From the NCBI GenBank assembly GCA_002197995.1, contig NGZR01000005.1, positions 1,984,001-2,048,000 of the forward strand: a DNA stretch of 64,000 nt, given 5' to 3'. This DNA comes from Gaeumannomyces sp. JS-464 (Eukaryota; Ascomycota; Sordariomycetes; Magnaporthales; Magnaporthaceae). Of this stretch, positions 1-10,964 are shown piece by piece. The translations under genes were made by a program, and so were the position numbers. Numbering within the stretch: the first letter of the stretch is position 1; every line of letters begins with the position of its first letter. The notes under the pieces are model-generated. The model saw nothing but the letters and a program-made list of their open reading frames with translations, did no database searches and was not told the origin of the DNA.

Positions 1-511
1 AAAAACAAGACGAAAGGAAAAAAGCCCAGCCTCACCATATTCCGCAACTGAAAGCCGAGAGCTCCCAGCGGATCAAAAACGCCATGTTTATTCACCCGAC
101 GAATAACGGGGTCGAGAAGTCGCGAATATGGTGGAAGGGCGGCGGCCGGTACCGTGGTGCTGGTGCTGGATAAGGTGTGGTGAGATAGGATGCTGTGCTG
201 GGAAATGGGGAAGGTGGAAAGGGAAACGGCGGCCGTGTTTGGCGTGGGGACGGCGGCGGCCGGGCCGGCTTTTCGTCCAAAGTAACTAACTGCTTGCCGG
301 CCAGCAGTTTTTTTATGCGTTCGGAATCGTTTCGGCTGTGCGGTGCGGCGAAAGCGATAAGGAAGTCGAAGGGCGGTCAGGTTGTGCGAGGAGGTTGGAG
401 CAACGGCTGGTCGAAAGTTGGCGCGCGCGAAACGCGCCCTGGGCTGCGAGGGGTGCAAGCCTTTCCATCAGCTGGCAATAGGCACCCCCATACCTTTGCC
501 AGCCTTTTTTG
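1..511. other. unassigned flank left of the LINE fragment
   Basis: No gene, RNA or recognisable repeat is supported here. Open frames in this GC-rich stretch overlap on both strands and have no family signature. The similarity shared with the inverted LINE copy on the right begins near 512, so this part lies outside the shared element. Confidence 0.4.
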
Positions 512-665
512 CACCCTTCCTCGAATCCACCAATTCTTGGCGTTGTGCTGTTAGTGCACGCCGCCAAATTGCATACAAATCCTTAACACCCGCCAATCCA
601 GCGACCCAACACCCACCCTACGCCCGCCAACGGCGCTGGCGACGGCAGCATGCCGTTGCCAACCG

Positions 666-688
666 CCCCCCCCCCCCCCCCCCCCCCC
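666..688. repeat. poly(C) tract, 23 nt
   Basis: An uninterrupted run of C inside the 5' part of LINE copy A. Copy B has only a short G run at the matching place (near 8,190), so this is an expansion in one copy. Such runs are also places where length is easily miscalled. Confidence 0.9.
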
Positions 689-1979
689 TTCAGCCAATAG
701 GGTGGCGCACGCTATCCTTAAGGGTCCAACGGCCTGGAGGAGCGCGTCGCTACTACACCGGCCCCCGCGCACCACAGCGCACACGAACACGAACTCGCCG
801 TCCCCGTTGCAAAACGCGCAACACCCGACAGGGCCCGAACAGGGCCAGGAAGGCTCCCACGGCGTAGGCACCGGCACAGGTGCCCCTTTCCTCCCCCTTT
901 ACCTTGCACCTTAACGACACCCTTCCCTCCCCCTACCCTCCCCCCAAGCCCCCACGCGCCACGGCGCCCGACCCCCTCCTCCCGGCCTACGGGCCCGACC
1001 CCCGGGTCGGCCGCAGCGGCCGCGGAAAAGATAATCGCGAACTTCACGCGTAAACAAAGCCAAACGGCTCTGATTTGCGCCACGTTAGCCCGATCGATCG
1101 ACGCTGGTATCGCCTCCCTACCGCTTAAAGCGGCGCACGAAGCGAACGGCTGGAAGACTTGTGTCACGGGACCAAGCCTAGCACACCTATATTTAGCCAT
1201 GGATCCGCCGGCCCCCTACGGGGCCAGCGGACTTTCCCTCCTCGTGCAACAACAAGTCTTTAACCTAGTACCCAGCTGCAGCGCCGTGACAACTTGCTTC
1301 CTGGAGTACGCGAAGGAGGCGCTGCTAGGCCAGCCAGCCCCCTTTTGGAGGACGGGGAGGCCCCTGCAGCCCTTGCAGCCCCGAACCTTACCCTAACGCA
1401 CAACGCCCGGCCCCGGCCCTAACTACCTACGCGGCCGCGGCCCGCGCTGGGCTGCAGCAGCCCTTACCACGTGCACAGGCCTTAAAAAACTGTGCACTTC
1501 GGGTGCCCCAGGCGCTTCCAGCCGGCTTTACAACCGACTACCGTATTTTAATTAAAATACTAAAAGAACGGCAGGCTTAGGCTAACAGCTAAACGGGTTT
1601 TAGCATACGTAAAGCCCTTACCGATAGCAAAAACCTACCGTTTACTATAGCAGGACGTCTCGAAAGCTTACCGAATCTTAACGGGATTTGTGTTAAAAGC
1701 CAAATCAGCAAATATATAAAACCGGCTATTGTAGCATGTGCGGAGTTAAACCGCTTATATAATGCTAACAGGGTTAAAAAGCCCGAGCTTTGGTTTAATT
1801 ACGTGGTTTCCAGGTGCCTTACAGCCTTAATAAACGGCTTAGGACAAAGGATCTCAATTACGGAGGAACTGGTTTAGGAAAAAGTTAAAGCTTAATGTTA
1901 CGACCAGCCAGCAAGCTCTTAAAAAGGGGGGGCCCCACAGGGGTGGGCAGGCACACGGGGAACGCACGTTACCCCGCAC

Positions 1980-2293
1980 CCACCTTACGTAACTTAAAAG
2001 GTGATATGTTTAACACGAACATAGCAGGCAAAATGCCAAAAAAAAGTGAAAAAGTGAAAGTGAAAAAGAAAGCATATTTAACGTTAGCTAATCGGGATTT
2101 ACTAATCCCTGCCTCCCAAAGGGCATATAACGTGCTAGCGCTACCTAAGCTATATACACCAGGCCATAGTGCTGCTATTACAACGGCTAGCAAATTAAAC
2201 CCGAAAGCACATGGAGGTCGGGCCGTATTCCGGCGCTCCTTGTTAGTAAGCGGGCAATCGGTAAAAGGGCGTATAAAACGCCGGGCGTTGTAA
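1980..2293 (+). other. open stretch of unknown origin inside LINE copy A
   Basis: A reading frame of about 100 codons stays open here although the surrounding element is full of stops. It is rich in Lys, Ala and Arg and ends with a basic tail at 2,293. It follows the recognisable ORF1 part and may be the variable end of ORF1, but I see no diagnostic motif and no matching segment in copy B. I would not call it a functional gene. Confidence 0.25.
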
Positions 2294-2489
2294 GCACAGC
2301 GGTGGTAATAGTGCGTTCGGCTGTTAGGTGTGCCGGGAAAGGGGGCGAAGCCAGGCGGGGGTTTTTAGGACCACCCCTGGGTCCGGCCGGGGCTGCGGGG
2401 AATTAACAAGCCTATTATTAGTCCGGGTGGTACAAAAAAAAGGTGTAAGTGCTAAAGGAAAAAGAAATAGGTAGTGTGCGGGCTGTTAT

Positions 2490-5400
2490 GCCTTGTTATT
2501 ATCGTCCGGCGATAGTGAAATAGTTGGTGGCTTTAACGAACGAGGTAAAAAGAAGGGGCTTTTGTAACAGCCGTTTTTAATACCGAGCTTATCGAAAGTC
2601 GGGGCGGGGTTCACCATAAGCTATTTGTTTTTTTTTGCCCTAGCCAGCCTGCAAAATACAGGGTGGGAAAGGGATTTATTTTTCTTATAAAGGCACGGGT
2701 TATCGTCCTCGTGCTTAAACTTTCGGTGGTACTAGTCGAAATCCCCGTGGCTTGTACGTGCAGCTATTAACCGTTATAGTACCTTCCGGTGCAATTGCAA
2801 AGCGTCGGGTAAGCGTTATGGTATCGGCGGGAGGCTTATAGCTTTATATCGTTCCGGGAGGTTATTTTCGAACTAAGCGTTCCGGGCGTCCCGGGCCATC
2901 TTCCGGGCTAAAGCTTTAACGCCGGCCATTAAAAGTTTAACATATTAAGGTACCGGGAGGGCCGTGCTAAGCTTTGCTTTAGCATCGTTTTTCCCATATG
3001 GCCCGGGGATTAACAAACGTGTACCCGGTATTTATCTATAAAATAATAAACTTTTTTAAAAGCCTTTTACAAGCTATTAAAAGCCGTATTTAAAAAGCCG
3101 TTAGCCGCCGAAGTGTTATTAAGGCATAAATGGTAAATGCAGTTGTAAAAGTTTTAAATAGCTTTGCGAAAGCCCATTCGGGCTCCTTCCGCTTTGCCGT
3201 CGAATACTTTAGCAAAGTGCGTTAACTTGCTGTGCTTAAAAAGTTTACGTTAACCGGTTTAATATATTACTTAGCCGTATCCAATTGCTTCGTTTTCCGT
3301 TTTAAACCCGTCGTTATAAATTATAACATTTATAAAAAGAAAAGTGTTTAACCACGTTATAAATGCTTTAGCGGTTGTTTGCTTTTTTATATAGTTATTG
3401 TAAACCCCGTATATTTATAAAAAGGTAAGCCGGGCGAATGCAAACCGAAAGGAGTTTAATTATCCTTTGCAAGCAGGTTGTTTGTTTGCCGGGCAAGCTT
3501 GTTATAAGCCTTCGGGCGTTAATCGTTAGCTTAACCGCTGCGGTTAAAAGGTGTGCTTTTGGAACCGTATTAATGCGAGCCGCAAAACGAAGGCGGATTT
3601 GTTTTAAAAGCGTTTCGGCGCTTAAAATGCCGGATTCGTAATACAAAGCTTTTATTGGCATGGTTTTTTAAACTAGTACCATTATTTAAAAAAACGTAGT
3701 TAAAACTTTATTAACCTGTTCGATTAGGTGGCTTTAACAGATATATTATTATTATGCGGGTTTATATGGGTATGGTTTGGTTTTGCCCTTATATTACACT
3801 TTAGCTTTGTATAATGCTATTGGATAATAACCGTTATAACGGCTTTATATACCGATTACGCCGGTAGCCCTCCCACCGAATGGGTAAGCTTTTAAAAGTA
3901 GTTAACGACGTTTAAGGCTTTTACAACCCTATTATTAACGTGCGGTTTAAAATTAAGCATTTGCTCGAAAAAAAACGCTTAAGTATCGTAAAATTGCCGG
4001 GCTTTTAAAGCTTTTTTTAGTTTATTATATAGTTAAGCCTTCGGTTTTAACCGCCGGGATCGTAGGGTTTTTTTGCCTGGAAAAATATATAAGTTCGCAT
4101 TTTCCCGGGTCGAAAGCAACTTTGTTAACCCTACTTTAACGTAGGATTTCCGTTACTGTTACCCTTGTTTTATAAAAGCACTTTTTTAGGGAGTTGCTCG
4201 TTACGCATATGCTTATATCGTCCGCGTATCCGTACTTTACTGCTTTCGCTTTAAGTAGGATTTCGGCTATATAATATATAAATAAAACCGGTAAAACTGG
4301 TAACTTTTAAAGTAACCCGCAATTCGGGGAAAAAGAAATTGCCGTAACGTTTTTTTAAACGCATTTAAACTAGCCTATCTTTTACAAAGGATAATACTTA
4401 ACGTATTAACGTTAAATCCCATTTTTAGTTTAACAGCTTCCGGAAAAGCTTCCGGCGGAGTACGGCGTTAAAAGCCCCTTATACGTTTATTATAATAAAG
4501 GCGGCGGTTTTATAGCTTTGGAATGCGCGTTTTACCTCGTGGGTTACGCATGCCGTTAAATTAGTAGCGGCTTTTTTAAAAGTCGCCCCGGCGTGTTACG
4601 AGGCTATTAGCTTATATTATAGCACGAGAGACGCCATTCGCGAAGCTATTAAACGTTCCAGCCTTTTTTTAAGCACGAAAGCAGGGCTATTGGGCGGTAG
4701 GATTTCGGATCCGTTATATCCGATTTGTTCGGCTTTTATAATATAATTATTTCCGTTATACGGTAAAGGTTTAGGTAGTGCCCAGCTTTTAGGCATGTTT
4801 CGAAAAGTGCTTTTACGTATTCCCTTATTGCCGGCCATGCCGCCGTTAGCAGCTTAACTAATAAGGAGTCGATGTTTGGAGCTGTATTTGCCGTGCTAAT
4901 AATGCATTTCCAGCACTTTTTTAACAGGACGTAGGGGTCCCACGGGAGTTGTGCAATCTTTTAAAAAGCTTTTAACGTAACGGATCCTTTTGTAAGTCGT
5001 CTTCCGCCGTAAACCTGCGGAGGATTTTCCGGCTTAACGTTTTCGTTTTATCTTTTGGCGTTATAATAACCTCCCCGTCGATATTTAACAGGGGGAGCCG
5101 CATAACGAGCGTAAATTTATGCCATTTTACAGTACGGTATAACGTTGCCGGGGAATCGATTTCCTCTAGCACGTTAACCTAATGCTATTTTTAGCTGCCC
5201 AAACCGCTGCTTTTAACGCGTGGGTTTCGGCCGTACTAGGCCTGCCCCCCGCCGTAGCTTTTACCAAGTCCCGCTATGCGGTAACGCACTTTTCGTTTTA
5301 CCACGGTTAACTTATACTTTTAACTTTAAGCTTTTTATTAAAAGTAGCTAGTGCATTTTTTAGCAAGTTTATTAATATTTCGGCTGCTTTATCCAAATAA

Positions 5401-6230
5401 TTTGTAATATGCGTGTTTGTAAATTTTAGTAAAATGCCGGCTTTAAAACCCGTTAACGGCGGCAAGCTGCCGGTTTTAGCTGCTACCACGTTTGTAAATA
5501 TTAGTAATTTATCGTTTAAAAGCGTAATACGCTGGCAGTTTGGGGTAGCGTTATTAAAATAGGGGACTTCGATTTGTATTATATAGTAGGTTAAATTAAT
5601 TGCTAGTATAAGGTCGATTTCCACTGTTATTAACAGGGCGTTAATAAAAGTAAAGTTTAATATACCCTTTTAATCGTATATAGGCTTGCTTAAGTTAATA
5701 AATAAAAAAGGTTGCAAAAATTAACTTATTAGGCTATTTTTTTACCCTTATTTTTATTACCTTAAACCGGGTCCCATGCTTTTAAAAAAAAAAAAAAAAA
5801 ACGAAAGGGGGTTTAAAAAGGTTTTAATTACGATGCATTTCGTTATTAATCGTTAACGTAATAGCAAATTTAAAAAGGGGTTTAAAAGGTTTTTTAAAAG
5901 CTTATATACGTTAACGAAAATGCATTTAAAAACAGCGAGCTAAAAGATATTTCGCGTGTTACTTGCCGGTTTATCCGCAACTAGCCGAAGCTTTAAGTTT
6001 TTCCGTACGTAAGTTATTACCCGAGGCCTAGTTTAATAATCGTGCTAACTATTTACTAGGGTAAACAGCTTGTACGACGGGTAAGTGCATAGTATAAGCT
6101 TCCTTTTTTAAACGCTGGAGGCTTTTGCATTAATACCACGTCGATTTTCCGGCTTTAACATAATTGGAGCAAAATTGCCGCCGCTGCCCAATTGCAACGA
6201 ACGTTTGCTTAAGCGGCGGTTAAAACCTGG
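2490..6230 (-). pseudogene. LINE ORF2 remnant: endonuclease, reverse transcriptase, RNase H
   Basis: An apurinic-type endonuclease is recognisable by fragments near 6,230-5,940 and by its C-terminal part at 5,624-5,307 (starts MEIDLILA, the usual 'xEIDLTLA' segment). The reverse transcriptase palm follows: a 'PVLPVLFIYYIAEIL' segment with a stop in the upstream 'QGS' position, then YGYADDIS with the catalytic YADD at 4,228-4,217. A 'SGILSAETLL..IRLRFAARI' segment at 3,640-3,560 and an RNase H part with 'VFDGKAEGAR' near 3,210-3,180 and 'SHGDFD' then a stop near 2,730 complete the order. All are crossed by stops; the product is dead. Confidence 0.8.
4217..4228 (-). other. reverse transcriptase YADD catalytic box in LINE copy B
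   Basis: On the minus strand TAC GCG GAC GAT encodes Y-A-D-D within VKYGYADDIS. The two aspartates are the metal-binding residues of the polymerase palm in reverse transcriptases. They survive although the sequence on both sides is mutated. Confidence 0.85.
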
Positions 6231-6379
6231 TGGCGTTCGGGCGAAGCCCCGGGCGCTAGGCTTTATTCCCATATGTTGTTATCCAGTTAGCTTTTAACAT
6301 ATGTAAAAGTGGCGGTAGTGTATTAGGAGGTTTGGCCTTGGGGTTATTAGCCGGCGGGCACGCCGGCGCTTTCCAGGGC

Positions 6380-8330
6380 GTTTTTCGAAGCGTTTTCCGG
6401 GGCGATTCCGTTTACTTCGGTGCCCTCCTCCAGCTCGAAGAAATTTAACTCCATAGTTGCTAATACCTCGTATTGGTTATTAAAGCTAACCCTAACTTTT
6501 TTTGCACAATGCCTTTTTTTATCAGCCGTGCTAAGCGCTTTTTCAGAGGCTAGGGTGGCTTGCCGGGGTAAGGTTATTAGTTAAGCCGCTAGCCCGTTTA
6601 ACGGGCATGCCCCGACGGTAGCGAGGGCGGCAGGGCCGCTGTTAATAGCGGCGGAGTTGTCGGTGTCGGCGGCAGCGGCTTCCACTGCCTTCTTTGCTTC
6701 CACCCGGTACGCCCCGCTCAAATTCCTAACCACGCTTAACTCCTTTTTAATTAAACGCTTTAGCGTGCCGTTTACCCGTACCGGCTTTACAAGGCATTCC
6801 GGGTGGTCGGTTTAAAAAGGGCCCTAGCAGTTTGCGCATTGCGGGGGGGCCGTATACGGCTGTGCGTGCTGGTCGTCGGTGATTTTCCCGCATTGCAAAC
6901 ACTTATCGGCTTTAGCGCAGTTGCAAACCACGTGGTACCCGTAACATTTAAAAATATATTACGTAATAAGGGTAGCGTTTAATATAGCGTAAATAAAAAA
7001 TGATGCTTTAAAATTTAAACAGGGCTACGGGCGTATAAAAGGATATAATTTACAATATACGCTTTTAATAACTTGCGCCGGTTTTAAAAAGCTTAACGTT
7101 TACCGGTTTAATCCTTGTTTGGGCTTTTACCTCCTCCTGAACCAGTTTTTCGAATACCGGGATTTTTTGTCCGAAATTGTTTACTAAAGTGGTTAAGCAT
7201 TTGGAAACAACGTAATTAAGTTAAAGTTCGGGCTTTTCGACCCGTTCGGCGTTATATAAGCGGCCCAGCTCCGAGCGGTGCTTAAAAAGCCGATTTTAAA
7301 TATCAGCTGTTTTAGCTTTAATACGAATTTTGTTAAAATTCAGTAAGCTTCCAAAACGTCCGTTGTAAAACGAAAAGTCCCTGCTATTAATAAAGGCTTT
7401 GCGAATGCTAAAGCCCGTTTAGCTGTTAATTTAAACCTGCCGTTTTCCGGGATTTTAATTAAATTTGGTATTCAGGTTTGGGGCCGGCGGGTGGGCGGGG
7501 CTCCTGGGGTGCCCGGGGTGCACGGTTTTTTGGGGCTTGTACAGGTGGCTGGGACTGTTAAAATCCCGTACGAGCCGCGTCCGCGTAGGTGGTCGGGGCC
7601 GGGCGTTGTGTGCCGGGCGCGTTGTTAGGTTTAAAGGCTGCAGGGGCTTTTCCGTCCCCCCGGAAGGGGGCTGGCTGGCCTAGCAGCGCTTTTTTCACGT
7701 ATTCCAAAAAGCAAACTTTCCAGCCGTGCGCCTCGCGCGCCGCTTCGAGGGGTAGGGAGGCGATGCCGGCGTTTATCGATCGGGTTAAAGTGTCGCAAAT
7801 CGGGGCCGTTTGGCTTTGTTTGCGCGTAAAGCTCGCGATTATCTCTTCCGCGGCCGCTGCGGCCGACCCGGGGGGAGGGCCCTTAGGCCGGGGGAGGGCG
7901 GAGGGCGTTGTAGCGCGTGGGGGCTTGGGGAAAGGGTAGGGCTGGGGTTGGGGGAGGGGTGTCGTTGGGGTGTAGGGTAAGGGGGAAGGGAAAGGGGCAC
8001 TTGTGTCGGTGCCGACGCCGTGGAGGTCTTCCTGGCCCTGTTCAGGCCTTGTCGGGTGTTGCGTGTTTCGCAACGGGGACGGCGTGTTTGCGTGCGTGTG
8101 CGCTAAAAAGCGCGGGGGGGTGCGGCAGCGACGCGCTCCTCCGGGCCGAGGGGCCCCTAAGGAGAGCGTGCGCCACCCTGTTGGCTGAGGGGGGGGGCCG
8201 TTGGCAACGGCATGGTGCCGTCGCCAGCGCCGTTGGCGGGCGTGTTGTTGGTGTTGGGTCGCTGGATTGGCGGGTGTTAAGGATTTGTATGCAATTTGGC
8301 GGTGTGCACTAACAGCGCAATGCCAAAAAT
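6380..8330 (-). pseudogene. LINE ORF1 (gag-like) remnant
   Basis: The 5' part (about 8,330-7,560) is an open, Pro/Ala-rich segment ending in a 'PTTYADAARTGF' type sequence; a stop then interrupts it. Further down, a knuckle block at about 6,946-6,790 reads CYGYH..CNCAKADKC, CLQCGK..DDQHAQP and CANC, followed by a stop and then 'DHPEC': three CCHC zinc knuckles, some cysteines mutated. In Tad1 elements ORF1 binds the element RNA. An acidic segment follows, to about 6,380. Several internal stops make it non-functional. Start and end are estimates. Confidence 0.7.
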
Positions 8331-8352
8331 TGGTGAATTCGAGGAAGGTGCC

Positions 8353-9348
8353 ACAGTGCTCCAGGCCGCGAGCCAAAACACCATAATCACGTGGGGCGGG
8401 AGAATTCGAATTGCGTCATGCGCTGCATCGCACACCCGGCACGACTTTCGCCCGAGTCGGCCTCGATAAAGCCGAATTGAATTGCCTTGGCTCCTGTCGG
8501 CGCAACTTTGCAAACATCGAATTGCACACTGGCGTGACTGGCACTGCTCGTGAAGCCGCAGCACCCGAGAGAATGGTGACGCACCCACTCTCCGCCCGTG
8601 GCCCTCCCGCCATGCATATATTATGCAGCCCGGAGCTCAGCCTTGTTCTGATTAGCCAGCGAGGCACGCACAGTGTCACCCCTGAGGGGTTGCTAACTGG
8701 GGACGGGCTTGTTGGGTCGGCCACGTGAGCTTTAAGCTTAATGATTAGCTAGGCATTTCTGAAAGAAAAGGACGGTCGTGAAGAAAATTCGAGGGCTTAT
8801 AGAAAAACACTCTGCCGATGGAAAGGCACGATTAAAGCGAAATAAAAACCCGGAAGAAAGTTTAAAGGTAAAAGTGCCTGTCTAATCTCAGCAATTCGAT
8901 GCTGCACGTGGCTGCCCACAGCCAGCACAGCGCCCTATGCTCCCAGGCCCACCAGCATTGCATACTGTGGGGATTAAAACCCGCAGCCCAACGCCTTAAA
9001 CCCACAAACCGCCGCGATTAACCAACCGGCGATGGCTTCTACCAGCTCCAAGTTGCTTCGGCTGCCAAAGCGGATTTTGGTAATGCGCACGCCTTTCACG
9101 GGCCGCGTCGCGGTTGCGCGTCGCGGGGCTCCTTTGGCGACACTAAAGCCGAGAGGCCCTTAAGACAAGAATAAAAGGAGCCGAGCTGGACTGCTTACTG
9201 GGCTGCTCGCTGGAAGGATGCACCACATCGCCTCGCCCGTTACATCGGCTTCACCTGCACTCCAAGGCACATAATCACCAATCCCAGTTCTTTAAGTCTA
9301 TACCCATAAACGCCTTCCCTTACCTCGGCTTGTCTGTCTTACAAAACA
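8353..9348. other. intergenic, no gene seen
   Basis: Short overlapping open frames on both strands show no family features. The part just left of 9,349 is presumably the promoter and leader of the NAD(P)-binding gene. No tRNA, long repeat or terminator is recognised. Confidence 0.4.
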
Positions 9349-10171
9349 ATGGCGTCAGCTTCCAAGCCCGGCGACGCCCCCAAAAAGACCATCCTGTTCC
9401 TCGGAGCCACCGGGGGCTGCGGCTTCTCGGTGCTCCGTTGGTCGCTCGACGCGGGCCACACGTGCGTCGCCCTATGCCGGACGCCGTCCAAGCTAAGCAC
9501 CAAGCTCGGGGGCGAGGCGCGCGAAAACCTGACCGTTGTCCGGGGGAACGCAAAAAACGCGGCCGCCGTCTCGGAGGCGCTGCTGCTGCCGCCGCGGCCG
9601 CGCCTGCCCTCGTGGACGCCGTCGTCGTCGCCCTGGCGCGCCTTCAACCTCGGCAGGATGGGCAACGACGACCCGGACGTCTGCCGCGCCGGCATGGAGG
9701 CGCTACTATCGGGGCTCGCCGCCGCCAGGTCCCGGCAGCCCCCTCCGGGCGCGCCGCCCGGCGGCGACTGCGACCGCGACCGCGGCGCCGCGGCGGGCCT
9801 TCGAATTTACGTTATTAGCACCACCGGCATTAGCAAGCAAAGCCGGGATATGCCGCTAGCCATACTGCCCATATACAGCTGCGTGCTTAAAAAGCCGCAC
9901 AAGGACAAAAGGGCGATGGAGGACCTCCTCGTTTCCAACGGCGAAGCGTGAACCATTATGCGGCCCAGTTTCCTAACCGACAAACCGGCGGGCAAAGTTA
10001 GGAAGATCCGCGTGGGGCTCGAAGATCCCATCGGCAAGGTGCTTTTCAGCAAGGACGGCGTCGGCTACACCATATCTCGGGGAGGTCGGGCGGTGGATGT
10101 TTGAGAACCTGGTGCAGGAGGAGGCGGGGGCCGGCACGTGGCTGCGGAAGATTGCCACCATCACTCACTGA
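9349..10171 (+). pseudogene. NAD(P)-binding Rossmann (NmrA/SDR-like) gene, disrupted
   Basis: The protein starts MASASKPGD and at residues 14-25 has ILFLGATGGCG, a glycine-rich dinucleotide-binding turn as in atypical short-chain dehydrogenases and NmrA-like proteins. A 'YVISTTGIS' strand follows near residue 157. Substrate is unknown. The frame stops at a TGA at 9,949-9,951, but homologous-looking sequence goes on in the same frame (TIMRPSFLTDKPAGK..), where a TGG Trp codon is expected; G-to-A here is the RIP-type change. A second break, one extra G near 10,085, shifts 'GRWMFENLVQEE..' into another frame ending with TGA at 10,171. The two lesions suggest a pseudogene near the RIP-affected LINEs, though the indel could be a sequence error. 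No introns are needed. Confidence 0.6.
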
Positions 10172-10396
10172 GCGGGAATGGCATTGGGGAAGCAGCAACC
10201 AACCCACGTTATTCGAAATTAGAGGAAAGTGTGTAAATGAATGTTGACCCGCCGGATCATCGTTTACAGCTACGGGTACCTGTGGCCATATTGCGCTCCA
10301 AATCCGCCGAACAAACAGGCAAAAGCCAAACCAATAAGGGAACAAAAAGTTCAATCTCCCATGCGCCCATCATCGTTCGCATACCTTGAAACCACT

Positions 10397-10899
10397 TCAG
10401 ACATCATCCTCAACGTCATCGTTATCCACACCCACATCCTCGATATCGTCCCTATCTTCAACAAGCTCATCCCCGTCCTCATCCTCGAGCTCAACTCCAT
10501 TTTCCCCCAACTCCATGTCATCGACGTTAATATCGATATCATCTTCCTCGATAGCGTCAGCGTCCTCGTCGCGATCCCGTCATCATCGTCATAACGATCG
10601 TCTTCCTCGTCACGCCGGTTCACTGTGGTCACGACACGCTTGTTTTTGGACACCCCGCGCGGCATCACGTTTCTGGAGGTGCTTGCCGGCGCGGGCGCGG
10701 CCTGGGACTGTCCCCGAGGCCGGGCCGTGGTCTTCTGTGCCCTCGCTCTGGTGGTTCCATTTGCGCCACGTCCATAGGCTTGCGGGCGAACGGCTCTAAC
10801 TTCCGGTGCCAGCAGGCCTTCCTTTTCAGCCTTGTCGTCGCCCTTCCCGCATTCTTTCACTATTAGGCGAAGTTGATCGGTTAGCTTTACTCGGGCCAT
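10397..10899 (-). CDS. basic then acidic tail: last exon of the AAA gene or a small separate gene
   Basis: A frame from 10,899 (MARVKLTDQLRL) runs through a Lys/Arg/Ala/Pro-rich region to a DEEDDRYDDDD block. Around 10,580 the open frame changes, and the alternative frame continues as a long Asp/Glu-rich tail ending with TGA at 10,399-10,397. This looks like one low-complexity tail with a single-base frame break. Only 66 bp separate it from the stop of the AAA ORF upstream, and a GTAAGT donor sits at 10,978. Splicing from that donor to an AG at the start of this segment (CCCGAG before TAAAGC) would join the frames as ..DYLKLTDQ... I favour a C-terminal exon of the AAA protein but cannot prove it. 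Confidence 0.4.
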
Positions 10900-10964
10900 A
10901 GAGGATCAATGGAACAGTGAACGCCTCATGTAGCAGAGACGTTTCAGGATCAAAGCCTGTAGCG

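Larger units (their letters stand above)
512..2300 (+). mobile_element. Tad1-like LINE, 5' fragment (copy A)
   Basis: From about 512 the plus strand matches the inverse of 8,352-6,900 (copy B): the same opening block, the same proline/alanine-rich ORF1 start, and later the same 'RLYNA..V.KPELW.NYVVS.CLT' type segment near 1,745-1,840. In LINEs of the Tad1 clade this is ORF1, a gag-like nucleic-acid-binding protein. The first 900 bp are GC-rich; from about 1,530 the copy is AT-rich with TAA/TAG stops where copy B keeps sense codons, as RIP would produce. Nothing resembling ORF2 follows, so this is a 5' portion only. That is unusual, since LINE copies normally lose their 5' end. Either copy B inserted into copy A or a rearrangement cut it. 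The right boundary is approximate. Confidence 0.7.
2480..8352 (-). mobile_element. Tad1-like LINE, nearly full length, RIP-degraded (copy B)
   Basis: Read on the minus strand, this roughly 5.9 kb block has the layout of a Tad1-clade non-LTR retrotransposon: ORF1 (gag-like, CCHC knuckles), then ORF2 with endonuclease, reverse transcriptase and RNase H. Every domain is broken by stops that look like CAA/CAG to TAA/TAG and TGG to TAG/TGA changes, and the body is strongly AT-rich, the signature of RIP. The first 900 bp (8,350-7,450) stay GC-rich and open. The 3' end is placed just after the last recognisable ORF2 residues near 2,490; no poly(A) tail is obvious. The element cannot encode its proteins. 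It lies inverted to copy A, 5' ends outward. Confidence 0.85.

Noticed and set aside
8411..8728. overlapping 100-codon open frames on both strands right of LINE copy B
   Set aside because: Equally open in both directions and without any family feature; not supportable as genes.
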